A stretch of 64,000 bases of DNA, taken from the NCBI GenBank assembly GCA_000799755.1, contig JUHI01000001.1, positions 372,001 to 436,000 of the forward strand. Reading direction: 5' to 3'. Under the pieces are notes generated by a model, which did not search any database, was not told the DNA's origin, and saw only the letters and a list, made by a program, of their open reading frames with translations. Origin of the DNA: Martinezella tropici (lineage in GTDB: Bacteria; Pseudomonadota; Alphaproteobacteria; Rhizobiales; Rhizobiaceae). Every line of letters begins with the position of its first letter. Position 1 is the stretch's first letter. A program made the position numbers and the translations under genes. This document shows, in pieces, positions 28,081-37,753 of this stretch.

Positions 28081-28872
28081 TCAGTTCGTGGTGTCGTCGT
28101 CGCCCTTTTCGGCGATATCCTGCAGGCGAACGAAGTTGACGCCCTTTGCCTTCAGCGCGAGGATGCTGGCCGCGACCCCCTCGCCTGCCGCGTGCGTCGG
28201 CTGATTGATGTGGGAGATGATGACGTCGCCGTCCTTGGCGGAGGCATATTGCTTTTCCACCATCTTGGCCGGCAAAAGCGAGCCGCTGTCGCCATTCACC
28301 GAATAGCCGGCGATCCGGTAGCCCATGCCGCGGATCTGCATGATGGCGGCGGGCGTGTATTTCGCGGTCGCGCCGCGGAACCAGCGCGGCTGCGGAATGC
28401 CGGCCGCAACCATAGCATCGGCACCGCCCTTGACTTCCTGGGCGACCGCCTGCGGCGAACCGGCTGCAGCGATACCGTAAACCTTGGTCGGGACATCGAC
28501 GGCGGGGATATGATTTTGGCCGTGATTTTCCAGCTCGAAAAGATCGGGATGGGCGAGGAAGACCTTCAGCGCATCGGGATTGGTGCGCAGCCAGCGCGCG
28601 GTGACGAAGATCGTCGCGGGAATACGCTGATCGACCAGGGTGCTTAGGATGCGCGGATCGGTTTTGCCCATGCACGCATCGAAGGTGAGCGCGATGCGGG
28701 GCGCGCCCTTGCCTGCGCGGTCGACATGCAGATGCGGCTCGACAAGCTTTATCTTCGAAACCGGCGCCTTCGGCGGCAGTTGCGGCCAACCCGCGGGCGG
28801 CTGTTCCGGCTGGGCGGCAAAGGCAACGCTTGCAGCGAGCAGGATCATGGATGTCAGCAACAGGCGTTTCAT
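28081..28872 (-). CDS. Secreted polysaccharide deacetylase family protein
   Basis: A 263-residue protein with a signal peptide (MKRLLLTSMILLAASVAFAAQ). The NodB-homology region begins with APRIALTFDACMGKTDPRI, which has the catalytic TFD motif but a cysteine and methionine where many relatives have Asp/Gly. The metal histidine pair is in LENHGQNHIPAVD, and WFRGATAKYTPAAI and DVIISHINQPTHAAGEG complete motifs 3 to 5. It probably removes acetyl groups from an envelope or exported polysaccharide. It faces the AI-2E gene convergently. Confidence 0.88.
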   Translation of the reverse strand: MKRLLLTSMILLAASVAFAAQPEQPPAGWPQLPPKAPVSKIKLVEPHLHVDRAGKGAPRIALTFDACMGKTDPRILSTLVDQRIPATIFVTARWLRTNPDALKVFLAHPDLFELENHGQNHIPAVDVPTKVYGIAAAGSPQAVAQEVKGGADAMVAAGIPQPRWFRGATAKYTPAAIMQIRGMGYRIAGYSVNGDSGSLLPAKMVEKQYASAKDGDVIISHINQPTHAAGEGVAASILALKAKGVNFVRLQDIAEKGDDDTTN

Positions 28873-29397
28873 CGGGCAGCCACCGGTTCAATCAAACAAA
28901 CGAAAACTCGTGGGCAAGGATCGTCATCCCTGCCGCAACGCTCGCCTTTATCCGGCAACACGCCGGAAATATGGCAAACCTGCGGCGGCGTACCCTTTTC
29001 ACGTCACAAATGCACCAGGCATGAAAGCTGTAAAGTGCGGGCTTCAACCTGACCGCGTCTATGATCCGGGTCGCCCACAATGGCCGTACGAACCTCCGAA
29101 AGGGTTCTATTGCACCTGAAACGATGGCCCGGAATCGAAGGAAAAATATCACCTGCGCCCTAAGTGTATGATTGTGTTTAATTATATTCATTGCCGGAAG
29201 TTAGCCTTCCAGTATTGTACCCGTTTGAGAGGTTTCCTCGCTGTGAGTGACCGGTGCTGGTTATTTGCTACAGCAAAAGCATTCCGACATGCACTCGCGC
29301 CGCAGTAAAAAGGATGGTTACAACCCGAACGGCGTAGGTGGATTTCATTAATCTAGTAGCATTATCCCGGCCCCGAATTTTTGTTATCGGGGGCACA
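28873..29397. other. Intergenic boundary before the accessory region
   Basis: About 525 bases without a convincing gene. It separates backbone genes on the left from patchy accessory genes on the right. I looked for a tRNA or direct repeat that could mark an integration site and found none by eye. The stretch 29165-29215 is AT-rich. Confidence 0.4.
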
Positions 29398-30306
29398 ATG
29401 CGCAGCAGACCGACAGAAGATGAAATACTGGCTGAGATCGTCTCTGCCTCAGAGAGACAGCATATTGGTGGCGTTGCAGGCGGAAAAGGCTACCACTTCC
29501 AAGATATGGTTGCCGTAATTAGGATACTCGAGAGCGCTTCGACCTGCCTTGGCCCATCCGATGATCCATTTATCACTCAAGAGAAACGTGGATCAAAAAC
29601 AGATGATTTACACATGGATTGGCCGGAGAACTCCCATTCACGCCGGCACCAAATCAAAGCAGTAGAGAATCTTGGTTGGGACACCGATTTGCAACTGCAG
29701 TTCATCGTCGAGCACAGAAAGAATCCACGTGCTGACTTGCGATTAACAGTTCACCGGTCGAACCTCGCAGAAAAACTCGAGATTGAGCGACACAATTACG
29801 AGCTCTCTTTCGTAACCGTTGAGCACGTTGACATGTCGCTTCGCCGGCGGCCTCATCACGACCGTGAAATATGTCGGCATATCGACGCGTTGAGCTTGGT
29901 GCCACCCTACGCAACGTTCTTCGCCGCAATCTGGCATCACATATACTCGGTCTGGATTCATGATTGGGAGCGGACGGGCACACTACATGAGCTGTTCGAG
30001 GACCTCAGTCGTTCATCTGGCCATATTATAAGTTCGCTCACGCCGTCCACACAGGAGACCAATGAGCTCGTATGGTCCCTTAACGAGGCGCTAGGTGCGA
30101 GTTTGTATTTTGCCGCCGACGGTCAGACCCTGGTCATTACCGGGAGAAGAGGAAGGACTTACCTCCCGCTTGCCATACTCCTATCGTCGGTTGAAGACGA
30201 TTTTTGGGACGACTTTCCACGTGATCCATATGAATTTTGGAACAAGATCAGTGGCTTCGGAAGTGAGACGGAACTCGAAGATGAATACTATGACGGAGTC
30301 GATTGA
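29398..30306 (+). CDS. Predicted Cap4/DUF4297-like PD-(D/E)XK nuclease
   Basis: A 302-residue protein from the ATG at 29398, behind a G-rich ribosome site; a GTG at 29338 would add 20 poor residues. The N-terminus has GGKGYHFQDMVAVIRIL (29-44), the Gly-Phe-x-Phe-Gln-Asp-type opening seen in DUF4297/Cap4 effectors. It is followed by an acidic pair D69-D70 and Q85-I-K87 in HQIKAVE, the D...QxK arrangement of PD-(D/E)XK nucleases. The rest is helical and acidic at the C-terminus (ELEDEYYDGVD). It overlaps the next gene by 26 bases. The nuclease call is by motif only; a defence role is inferred from the family. Confidence 0.55.
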   Translation: MRSRPTEDEILAEIVSASERQHIGGVAGGKGYHFQDMVAVIRILESASTCLGPSDDPFITQEKRGSKTDDLHMDWPENSHSRRHQIKAVENLGWDTDLQLQFIVEHRKNPRADLRLTVHRSNLAEKLEIERHNYELSFVTVEHVDMSLRRRPHHDREICRHIDALSLVPPYATFFAAIWHHIYSVWIHDWERTGTLHELFEDLSRSSGHIISSLTPSTQETNELVWSLNEALGASLYFAADGQTLVITGRRGRTYLPLAILLSSVEDDFWDDFPRDPYEFWNKISGFGSETELEDEYYDGVD

Positions 30307-30967
30307 TCGTTTGTTTGCCTTGACCGATCGAAAAAGCGCTGCGCTTGAGCTAAAGATGCATGCGGAACTCGCGGCGAACGAACTCATCGCAAGGCTGGAC
30401 GGGCAGCCAGCATACGTGGTTGGTTCCGGCCCCGACCTGGATCAGTTCGGTGCAAAGGTGGCCGATAAACTTGGAGCCCAACTGATCGGCGCCGCAGGTA
30501 TATGGACGCACATCTTCCCTCATCGTGTTGCGAATGAGTTCCGAAACTTTTGCGTAACGCAAGAGGTGATTGAGCCCCTTCCGCTCAGGCCGACCATTGC
30601 GTTCTGCCAATCAGTAATAGCGGATGAATTCGAAGTGCAGACTATTATCTCGCGCTTACAGATGGAAGTGCAAATTCACCGCCTTATTATCTGTGCTGCG
30701 GCTTTGACGACCGGCTTGCGAGCCCGGCTTATGAGGTATTTCGAAAGGGCGGATATCCTGGTCGAATTCGTGGTGGCAATTGACCTCGAGGCGAACGCCG
30801 AATTGTTGCGCGACCATGTCTATTCTGTGCTCGACGACCGCCCAATAAAGGCGGTTCCCATCATGTCTCGTTGGATGATGAAGCGCATGTTCGGCCCCCG
30901 GCCATCCTATCATGACGACAATGAGCATCGGGAAACGCGTCGTAGACGTCTAGGACCGAGCGGCTGA
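30281..30967 (+). CDS. Degenerate phosphoribosyltransferase-like protein, partner of the nuclease
   Basis: A 228-residue soluble protein. Two in-frame ATGs (30281, 30290) both lie inside the preceding gene; 30281 is taken. The pattern resembles a type I phosphoribosyltransferase fold: ELAANELIARLDGQPAYVVGSGPDLDQFGAKVADKLGAQLIG, then a strand-loop PTIAFCQSVIADEFEVQTIISRL with an acidic pair (115-116) where PRPP binders have Asp-Asp, but without the usual TGGT loop, then VQIHRLIICAAALTTGLRARL. The tail is basic (HRETRRRRLG). PRTase-like proteins are known as accessory effectors in some retron defence systems. The fold assignment is tentative; the tight overlap makes a two-component unit likely. 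Confidence 0.4.
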   Translation: MNTMTESIDRLFALTDRKSAALELKMHAELAANELIARLDGQPAYVVGSGPDLDQFGAKVADKLGAQLIGAAGIWTHIFPHRVANEFRNFCVTQEVIEPLPLRPTIAFCQSVIADEFEVQTIISRLQMEVQIHRLIICAAALTTGLRARLMRYFERADILVEFVVAIDLEANAELLRDHVYSVLDDRPIKAVPIMSRWMMKRMFGPRPSYHDDNEHRETRRRRLGPSG

Positions 30968-31092
30968 CAAGGGGCGTCACCCGACGTCGATGAACCCCCA
31001 AAAAAAGGTAGCGGTTCGCTTGTCATTTTTTATTGCTGAGCGATCGCGCTGCCCTAAAATTACGCTCCGAAAACTGAAGATCGGAGGAGAAA

Positions 31093-31356
31093 ATGAGCGA
31101 GCGTGAAGATCATTTTTCGGAAGTCATACTGTGGGAGACGCCCGTGTTCGTACGGATCGGGCGAGGTATGACCGAGCCGATCGATGGTCCTAAGGAGGCC
31201 CTGGACTATCTTTGGAATCGATGGCCGGCTGAGCGCGGCCCAAAATTCGAGATCGCCAAAGTGTCCTGCAGGCTGGCAGTCGAGCATTACGGTTCACTTG
31301 CGGAGGCGCGTCAAGCCTTCCAGGACGCTGCCGTTGAAGTTAATATCTTGGCTTAG
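31093..31356 (+). CDS. DUF982 domain protein
   Basis: An 87-residue protein starting MSEREDHFSEVILWETPVFVRIG behind a strong GGAGGAG site. GMTEPIDGPKEALDYLWNRWP and AVEHYGSLAEARQAFQDAA are the standard DUF982 blocks. The family is abundant in rhizobia, often in many copies on plasmids and genomic islands, and has no known function. It lies just after the nuclease/PRTase-like pair but with a 125-base gap. Confidence 0.85.
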   Translation: MSEREDHFSEVILWETPVFVRIGRGMTEPIDGPKEALDYLWNRWPAERGPKFEIAKVSCRLAVEHYGSLAEARQAFQDAAVEVNILA

Positions 31357-31879
31357 GCCTTAGCTCTACGAAGATTGAGGGAGCTGCGGATGCGGGTTTG
31401 GAGGTCGGATTTGACTAATCTGCGGCAGCGAAACCTCTAACGACCTACGGGTTGCCCGATCCCATGTGGCGGTGACGCTTTGATGATCGCGCGCTCAAAA
31501 TCGTTCGCATGGTGTCTGAGTGGCTTTTGCGCGGCACTTCGGTCCACCCCCAGACCCAAAGTCAAGGTTGAGCTATTTCCGGTTACAGGAGCCCTACAGC
31601 GCTTATAACAGTATGATTTCATTCGGTTGTAACGTTTTCGCGAAAACGTTACAACCGAACATACTGCCTGCCGCAACGCTCAAAAGCGGCCCGTCCTGCA
31701 AGAAGTTTCAATCTTCGATCACGTCACGGCCCTATCTCGCCAAACGCCTCCGAAACCGACCTTCACGTGACACAATCTCACGATCTGTCAAAAGCCGTTG
31801 ATCTTCACAAGTTCGAATTCACAATCACGGCCTATAGAGATCACTGACACTAAAGTTGATTTCTGAAGAGGACATTGTT
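31357..31879. other. Intergenic region with a large palindrome
   Basis: About 520 bases without a supported gene; short frames have no resemblance to known products. The main feature is the palindrome at 31622-31659, listed separately. The patchwork character suggests decayed mobile DNA, though no transposase remnant could be recognised. Confidence 0.4.
31609..31666. repeat. Perfect 38-bp palindrome with flanking extension
   Basis: The left arm ttcggttgtaacgttttcg (31622-31640) is the exact reverse complement of 31641-31659, with no spacer. Outside it, cagtatg (31609-31615) and catactg (31660-31666) also pair, with six extra bases on the left. It could form a cruciform or a very stable RNA hairpin. 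It is not followed by a T-run. Possible roles are a recombination site, a regulator-binding site, or the remnant of an element end. Confidence 0.8.
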
Positions 31880-32350
31880 GTGACAGGCATCGGAATGAGG
31901 GCCAGCAGGATTCACGGCAGCGACGCCATTAAGATCTTCTATTTCACTCGTACAACCGAGAAATGGCTCGAAGCGGAGGGCGACAGCGGACTGGCGACGA
32001 TAGTCTCTAGCATCCCGGTGGAAGAGTTCCGATCGGCCTGGCAACTTGAGGTCATCAAGGCACGAGACGTGATGCTCGAGTCATTCGGTGACCTACGAAG
32101 CGCTGTCGTCGACGTTCTGTTCGATATACGTAAAGGATTCCATTTCGCCGCAAGTTGCTCCCGTCTCCCCTTCGAAAAAGAGCATATGGAAACCTTGTTC
32201 GAGCTTCGCACATATCTTGTCATAGGCAAAAAACTCCGATCGCCACTCGACAACGATGACGAGACCTGGGAGGCCGTAGGAGACTATCTTGGCATGAGTG
32301 GACAGTCTATGAAGGAGACTACTCTGAAGATATTCAGCGAAACGCCATGA
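31880..32350 (+). CDS. Hypothetical protein (156 aa)
   Basis: Not recognised. The start is taken as GTG 31880 because AGAGGA lies six bases upstream; an ATG at 31895 is an alternative. The protein is soluble, mixed alpha/beta: SRIHGSDAIKIFYFTRTTEKWLEAEGDSG, then SIPVEEFRSAWQLEVIKARDVMLESFGDL, then a helical RKGFHFAASCSRLPFEKEHMETLFELRTY. The C-terminal part ends GDYLGMSGQSMKETTLKIFSETP. No cofactor or catalytic motif is visible. It stands alone between the palindrome and the end of the biotin operon. Confidence 0.55.
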   Translation: MTGIGMRASRIHGSDAIKIFYFTRTTEKWLEAEGDSGLATIVSSIPVEEFRSAWQLEVIKARDVMLESFGDLRSAVVDVLFDIRKGFHFAASCSRLPFEKEHMETLFELRTYLVIGKKLRSPLDNDDETWEAVGDYLGMSGQSMKETTLKIFSETP

Positions 32351-32557
32351 CGGTGGTGTTCGGCATCGAAAGCGGTCGGCCGTCGTCCTGAACAATTGCG
32401 AAACGCTCACGTCGGAGTGTAAAATCTCCCGACGCATCATGGGTTGCGCCCGCCCATCATCACTGTCCATTTCGATATGCGGCCATAAAATGCGCTTCGG
32501 CGTCAACAGTGGCCATAGGAACTCAACCAGTGAACGGCGCGGACCAGCCGTCGTAGA

Positions 32558-33547
32558 CTATGTAACCCATACACAAGCTCCGCCAATCATTCCTGCACCG
32601 GCTGAAGCAAGCAGCAATCGTTCACCGAGTACAAATGGGGCGGTCGCATTGGCGACGGAAAGAGAGAGCGGGATCGTCGCAGCAGACGAATTCCCAAACG
32701 CCTCGATCGTTCGCGCTGTCCTGGAGGGCTCGATGCCGAGTTCTCCACAGACGGCATCGAAAATCCGCGTGTTAGCCTGGTGCGGAATAAACCGATCTAG
32801 TTGAGATGCCAAAATTCCAGAGCTCACAAGCGCCCGCCGCGAACAGTTAGACATCATTTCGACGGCACGTGAAAACACCTCTCGCCCGTCCTTCATGGAC
32901 ATCAGAAATTCTTCGCCGGCCAACTCGGCGGTAAAGGGCCTATTGCTACCGCCAGCCGGAATGGTGATGAAGTCGTATCCACTGCCATCGGAGGCGAGTT
33001 CGACCGCCATCAAGCCGACGTTTGACTCGTCGGATGGAGCGAGCAGCACGGCGCCCGCTGCGTCGGCAAACAGCACGGCGGTGGCGCGTTCATTGGGGTT
33101 GATACGACGTGATAAGATATTCGCCGCCACCACCAGTACCGGGCGTCCGTGCAGGCGGACGAAGGCGTCCGCCAAAGCGAGTGCATAGAGAAAGCCCGAG
33201 CATGCGCCTGCGAGATCGATCGCGCCTGATCGGACAAGGCCCAGGTGATGGGCGAGCAGCGGCGCCGACGGCGGAAGCAGATGATCTGGAGTCGACGTAG
33301 CGAGCAAGGTCAACGCTACGTCGTCAGGCGCTACACCCGAATTGTCGATTGCCATCCGGCCCGCTTCTGCCGCAAGCGCGCTGAGAGTATCGCCGTCGCC
33401 TGCCCAATAGCGGCTTAGAATACCTGTCCTGCGTTCTATCCACCCAGATTCGAGACCTAACGAGCTCTCGATCTCACCATTGTACACACGGCGACCGGGC
33501 ACGGCATGCCCGAACCCGACCATGCGCGAGGAAGCGGCTTGTTTCAT
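32558..33547 (-). CDS. bioZ: BioZ, KAS III-like enzyme of pimeloyl-ACP formation
   Basis: A 329-residue beta-ketoacyl-ACP synthase III family protein, last gene of the biotin operon. The catalytic triad is visible: Cys116 in [11 protein letters not shown], His256 in PHQANTRIF, Asn286 in [10 protein letters not shown]. Its ATG overlaps the bioA stop by four bases. In Agrobacterium and relatives, BioZ condenses glutaryl-CoA (from lysine breakdown) with malonyl-ACP to begin the pimeloyl chain, replacing the BioC/BioH route. That role is established for the family; here it follows from the operon position. Confidence 0.93.
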   Translation of the reverse strand: MKQAASSRMVGFGHAVPGRRVYNGEIESSLGLESGWIERRTGILSRYWAGDGDTLSALAAEAGRMAIDNSGVAPDDVALTLLATSTPDHLLPPSAPLLAHHLGLVRSGAIDLAGACSGFLYALALADAFVRLHGRPVLVVAANILSRRINPNERATAVLFADAAGAVLLAPSDESNVGLMAVELASDGSGYDFITIPAGGSNRPFTAELAGEEFLMSMKDGREVFSRAVEMMSNCSRRALVSSGILASQLDRFIPHQANTRIFDAVCGELGIEPSRTARTIEAFGNSSAATIPLSLSVANATAPFVLGERLLLASAGAGMIGGACVWVT

Positions 33548-34812
33548 CGCGATCTCCCGAGAACAATGGAGGAAACCTCGTCGATGGCATCATAGGCATG
33601 AGCGAGCTCGGAGGCGCTGACGCAATAAGGCGGCATGAGGTAAATCACATTGCCGAGCGGGCGGATGAGCAAGCCACGTTCACGAAATAGCTTGCGCATA
33701 CGCGGACCGACATCGGCCAGATAACCGCTTGCGGTCACGTTCAGATCGAGCGCTGCGATGGTTCCCATCTGCCTGACATTGGAAAACCGGTCGTCATCCT
33801 CAAATTCTCGCAAGTGCTCGCAATGGAGCGTGCCCAAGCTCCTGATCCGTGCGTTTACGTCTTCATGCTTCCACACCGCCAGGTTCGCAACGCCCGCGGC
33901 GCACGCAATGGGGTTCGCTGTGTATGAGCTGGAATGGAAGAACGTCTTGCTCCGTTCTCTCGACAGGTGCGCGTCGAATATGTCGGACGTGCAAAGTGTT
34001 GCCGCTAGGGGGAGTGCGCCCCCCGTAAGGCCCTTCGATGTGCATAGGATATCTGGCGAGACCCCCGCCTGCTCGCACGCGAACATGGTTCCTGTCCGGC
34101 CCCATCCGGTCATCACCTCGTCGGCTATGACAAGGCACCCGTAACGGTCCGCGATTGTCCGAACTGACCTGAGGACGTCAGCGGAGTAAATCTTCATACC
34201 ACCTGCACCCAGAACAAGCGGCTCCACCAAGATGGCCGCGACCCGACCTGTCCGGCAGTAGACTTCGAAGGCGTCCAGCGTCTGCTGCTCGCGACCTTGT
34301 TCGGGAAAGGGAATACGGTCGACACCGAAGAGCATTGGAGCGTATGCGGCATTGAACACGCCACGTTCACCGGCGGACATGGTGCCGATGGTGTCTCCAT
34401 GGTAGCCGTGCTCCATCACGACGATGCGATCACGCATTTCGCCAACGTTGTGGAAATAGCCGAGTGCCATCTTCAAGCCGACTTCGACGCAGGTCGAGCC
34501 GCTGTCCGAGAAGAAGACATGCCTCAACCCTGCTGGAGCGACATGAAGCAGTCCTTCTGCCAGACGTTCTGCCGGTTCGTGCGAATACTCTGCAAAGATG
34601 ATCTGGTCGTAGGATTCCGTCGCCGAGCGTATGGCCTCCATGATGACTGGATGGCGATGGCCGTGGGTGATGACCCACCATGACGATATTGCGTCGAGAA
34701 TTCGATTTCCTTCCTCATCGACGAGGTAGGCGCCGTCCGTAGAGGCGATCCGCTTCATTGGTGGTTCCAACGCATGTTGGGTGAATGGATGCCAAATGAT
34801 CGAATTTGTCAT
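33544..34812 (-). CDS. bioA: Adenosylmethionine-8-amino-7-oxononanoate aminotransferase BioA
   Basis: A 422-residue class III PLP-dependent aminotransferase that converts 7-keto-8-aminopelargonate to 7,8-diaminopelargonate using S-adenosylmethionine. Features are [26 protein letters not shown] at the N-terminus, the [15 protein letters not shown] block, the aspartate in [14 protein letters not shown] and the Schiff-base lysine in [17 protein letters not shown]. Length is typical. Its start overlaps bioD by four bases and its end overlaps bioZ by four. Confidence 0.96.
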   Translation of the reverse strand: MTNSIIWHPFTQHALEPPMKRIASTDGAYLVDEEGNRILDAISSWWVITHGHRHPVIMEAIRSATESYDQIIFAEYSHEPAERLAEGLLHVAPAGLRHVFFSDSGSTCVEVGLKMALGYFHNVGEMRDRIVVMEHGYHGDTIGTMSAGERGVFNAAYAPMLFGVDRIPFPEQGREQQTLDAFEVYCRTGRVAAILVEPLVLGAGGMKIYSADVLRSVRTIADRYGCLVIADEVMTGWGRTGTMFACEQAGVSPDILCTSKGLTGGALPLAATLCTSDIFDAHLSRERSKTFFHSSSYTANPIACAAGVANLAVWKHEDVNARIRSLGTLHCEHLREFEDDDRFSNVRQMGTIAALDLNVTASGYLADVGPRMRKLFRERGLLIRPLGNVIYLMPPYCVSASELAHAYDAIDEVSSIVLGRSR

Positions 34813-35447
34813 GGGCGGGCGTCCGCGAAACTATTGAGATCGAAATTCTCATGAAAAGCCTTGCTCACGGTCGACGCCTTCAGGCTTGCAAGGATTGGCA
34901 GTCGACCGAGCGGCCGTACGCCGCTCAAGCGGGCGATGACGGTCTCGGTTTCTGGATTCGCCTCCCCGATGAATGCGATGCCAAAAATCGGGATCGCGCG
35001 ATGATGCATGGCCTCAATAGAAAGCAGAGTGTGATTGATCGTGCCGAGGGTAGTTCTTGCGCAAAGGATGACAGGGATCTGCCATTGAGCAAACACATCG
35101 GCAAATACAAGGTTCTCTGCCAGCGGAACCATCAGCCCCCCTGCGCCTTCGATGACGAGCGGCCCATCGACTTGCGGCGGGACCAGCCTTTGCGCGTCAA
35201 TCGAGGTGCCGTCAATTCGGGCCGAGAGATGCGGCGAAACAGGGGTAGCGAGCCTGTAGGCCTCAGACACAATGCGCTCCTCTGGCACATCGCCCAACCG
35301 TCGCACTGTTTGCGTGTCCGTTTCCTCATCAAGGCCGGATTGCACAGGTTTCCAATAGTAGCCGCACAGAGCGTTGGCGAGGGCCGCCGAGAAGACTGTC
35401 TTGCCAATTCCAGTGTCGGTACCGCTGACAACAAAGCGAGCCATCAT
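34809..35447 (-). CDS. bioD: Dethiobiotin synthetase BioD
   Basis: A 212-residue ATP-dependent ligase that closes the ureido ring of dethiobiotin from diaminopelargonate and CO2. The P-loop is GTDTGIGKTVFSAALAN near the N-terminus; further motifs are YYWKPVQSG and IEGAGGLMVPLAENL, with CARTTLGTINHTLLSIEA. The annotated start [13 protein letters not shown] gives four-base overlap with bioF; the second methionine is equally possible. Confidence 0.95.
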   Translation of the reverse strand: MMARFVVSGTDTGIGKTVFSAALANALCGYYWKPVQSGLDEETDTQTVRRLGDVPEERIVSEAYRLATPVSPHLSARIDGTSIDAQRLVPPQVDGPLVIEGAGGLMVPLAENLVFADVFAQWQIPVILCARTTLGTINHTLLSIEAMHHRAIPIFGIAFIGEANPETETVIARLSGVRPLGRLPILASLKASTVSKAFHENFDLNSFADARP

Positions 35448-36589
35448 GGTGTAGATTCCATAAGTGCTAATGAAAGCCGTTCGAACATCGCTGAAATCTT
35501 TTCCTCATCGACGTTCAGCGTAACGGAGACCCGCAACCGCGCAGTTCCCTCGGGAACGGTCGGAGGGCGGATTGCACGGACGTCGAATCCTTCGGCCTGC
35601 ATCCGGCGGGCGATTGAAACCGCGCGACCGTTGTCGCCGATCAACACGGGAAGAATTTGTGACCCGCTCGGCGTCTTGGCCAACTGCAATTGTAGTCGGT
35701 CGCCTGCATGAGCCATCAGCCTCTCCAGATGGTCCCGCCTCTCCGGCTCGTCGGCCAGAATGTGGAGCGCCTCGCGCACCGCAGCGGCCATCAATGGCGA
35801 CGGTGCCGTTGAGTAAATGAAGTTGCGGGCGCGGTTGACGAGGTAATTGATGATGATGGCTGGGCCGCCCAGCAACGCACCGCTGGCCCCGAGCGCCTTG
35901 CCGCAGGTATGCAGTGTAAGGATGTTATTTCTCGTCGGGAGGTCGGCGGCGAGCCCGCGACCATCTTTGCCAAAGACACCGGTCGCATGCGCTTCATCAA
36001 TGACAAGGAAGCCGTCATGTCGTTCGGCGATTTCGGCCAGTCCGACGAGAGGCGCCTTATCGCCGTCCATCGAATAGAGGCTTTCGACCCCGATCCATGG
36101 CACGCCCTTTCCTCCCTGGCGGCGCCATTTCCGGACCGCGAGCTCGCAGGCGTCGACATCGTTGTGTGGCACGGCTGTCGCCGTTGCCTTGCTGGCCAGG
36201 ATCCCCTCCAATGCGCTCGCATGGATCAGCGCATCGTAGACGATCAGGTCCTCGCGCTGTGGTAGGGTCGAGAAGAGCGCAGAGTTCGCGGCATATCCGT
36301 TTGCGAAGTAGAGCACCCTCTCCGCCCCGAAGAATTGCGCTGCCTCGTTTTCGAGCATTTCATGCTCGATATGGTGACCGCGCAGGAGCCGCGAGCCGCC
36401 CGCCCCGACGGGCACGCCTCGTTTGATCGCGGTGTTGATCGCTGTCTTGAGACGCGGCGAGCTAGCGAGGCCAAGATAATCATTGGAGGCGAAATCGATG
36501 CCCGATCCCAAGGCCACGGAACGGAAACGAGACTTTCGCTCAAGGCCGGCGAGCGTCTTCTCTACACGGGCAAGCGCGACCACGCTCAA
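35444..36589 (-). CDS. bioF: 8-amino-7-oxononanoate synthase BioF
   Basis: A 381-residue PLP enzyme of the alpha-oxoamine synthase family that condenses pimeloyl thioester with alanine. Visible motifs are [35 protein letters not shown], the cofactor aspartate in [19 protein letters not shown] and the Schiff-base lysine in [17 protein letters not shown]. It overlaps bioB and bioD by four bases each. It is of typical length and complete. Confidence 0.96.
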   Translation of the reverse strand: MSVVALARVEKTLAGLERKSRFRSVALGSGIDFASNDYLGLASSPRLKTAINTAIKRGVPVGAGGSRLLRGHHIEHEMLENEAAQFFGAERVLYFANGYAANSALFSTLPQREDLIVYDALIHASALEGILASKATATAVPHNDVDACELAVRKWRRQGGKGVPWIGVESLYSMDGDKAPLVGLAEIAERHDGFLVIDEAHATGVFGKDGRGLAADLPTRNNILTLHTCGKALGASGALLGGPAIIINYLVNRARNFIYSTAPSPLMAAAVREALHILADEPERRDHLERLMAHAGDRLQLQLAKTPSGSQILPVLIGDNGRAVSIARRMQAEGFDVRAIRPPTVPEGTARLRVSVTLNVDEEKISAMFERLSLALMESTP

Positions 36590-37560
36590 AGCTGGCGCTC
36601 CAACGCCATAGGCTCAAGGCCAAGGCGTCGAAACAGCATAGCATCTTTGTCCTCGCCGGGATTGTCAGCCGTGAGTAGTGTGTCGCCCACGAAGATAGAA
36701 TTGGCGCCAGCAAAGAAACAGAGCGCCTGCATCTCGTCGCTCATGTCGGTGCGCCCGGCTGACAAGCGGACATGCGACTTTGGCATCAGGATGCGGGCCA
36801 GCGCCACGGTTCGGACGAACTCGATCGGATCGATCGGCTCGGCATCGGCGAGCTTCGATCCGGGGATCGGGATCAGCATGTTAATTGGTACGCTCTCTGG
36901 CGGCTCTGGCAGGTTGGCCAATGTCACCAGCATGGATATCCTGTCGCCGACGGTCTCCCCCATTCCAAGAATGCCGCCCGCACAGACCTTGATTCCGGCG
37001 CTGCGGACGTTGGCGAGGGTTTCCAGACGCTCCCCAAAAGTGCGGGTAGTGATTATCTCTGGATAATAGCGTTCAGAGGTATCGATGTTGTGATTGTAGT
37101 AGTCCAAACCCGCATCGGCGAGACGCTCGGAGTGCTTTGGTGTCAGCATTCCCAGCGTCATGCAGGTTTCCATGCCAAGCGCCTTGACGCCCTCAACCAT
37201 TGCGACAAGCGTATCCATGTCGCGGTCCTTGGGGCTACGCCATGCAGCACCCATGCAGTAGCGCGTCGCGCCACCGTCGCGCGCGTGGCGAGCCTCGGCG
37301 ACGACTCGTTCGATCTCTGTCAACTTCGAAGCTTTGAGACCGGTCGGATAGTGAGCGGACTGGCTGCAATAGCCACAATCCTCTGCGCAGCCGCCAGTCT
37401 TGATCGACAAGAGGCGGCTCATCTGAACAACGTTCGGATCGAAAGTCTCGCGGTGGACCTGCTGGGCCCGATACAGAAGATCATTGAACGGAAGATTATA
37501 GATAATTGTCGCATCACTATCGCTCATCCGGGCTTCCATCACCTCAGGCGCCTGCATCAT
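36586..37560 (-). CDS. bioB: Biotin synthase BioB
   Basis: A 324-residue radical SAM enzyme inserting sulfur into dethiobiotin. The [4Fe-4S] ligands are Cys58, Cys62 and Cys65 in [13 protein letters not shown]; downstream blocks are [37 protein letters not shown] and the [2Fe-2S]-site arginine region [17 protein letters not shown] lies six to seven bases before the ATG. It is the first gene of bioBFDAZ, preceded by a promoter containing BioR boxes. Confidence 0.97.
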   Translation of the reverse strand: MMQAPEVMEARMSDSDATIIYNLPFNDLLYRAQQVHRETFDPNVVQMSRLLSIKTGGCAEDCGYCSQSAHYPTGLKASKLTEIERVVAEARHARDGGATRYCMGAAWRSPKDRDMDTLVAMVEGVKALGMETCMTLGMLTPKHSERLADAGLDYYNHNIDTSERYYPEIITTRTFGERLETLANVRSAGIKVCAGGILGMGETVGDRISMLVTLANLPEPPESVPINMLIPIPGSKLADAEPIDPIEFVRTVALARILMPKSHVRLSAGRTDMSDEMQALCFFAGANSIFVGDTLLTADNPGEDKDAMLFRRLGLEPMALERQL

Positions 37561-37590
37561 GTCTTGCCTCCAGTCATTTATGATAGATAG

Positions 37591-37618
37591 AATCTATAAT
37601 TATCTATAAAATTGACAA
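37591..37618 (-). promoter_or_regulatory. bioB promoter with BioR operator
   Basis: Read on the minus strand, TTGTCA (37618-37613) and TAGATT (37596-37591) form a -35/-10 pair with 16-base spacing. The perfect BioR box ttatctataa occupies 37600-37609, inside the spacer, matching the consensus TTATMKATAA. A second, imperfect copy (ttatagattc/tatctatcataa on the minus strand) lies just downstream. Binding would block RNA polymerase. Confidence 0.8.
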
Positions 37619-37753
37619 CGGGGCAGTTGTGCAACAAACCTGCCGGGGAATTACCGAGGCAGGAAATCAATCATGAGGCGAAACAAGGGATAAGATTTGT
37701 GCAAGTGCGGCGGGAGTCAGCGCGACCGCAGCTTGCGCTTACGGAAACGCCGA

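Noticed and set aside
29338..29397. Upstream GTG extension of the nuclease-like gene
   Set aside because: The added residues are hydrophobic and unlike the rest; the ATG at 29398 has a better placed G-rich ribosome site.
28873..29397. Possible integration site (tRNA, direct repeats or integrase) at the accessory boundary
   Set aside because: None of these could be found by eye, so an island boundary cannot be claimed from sequence alone.
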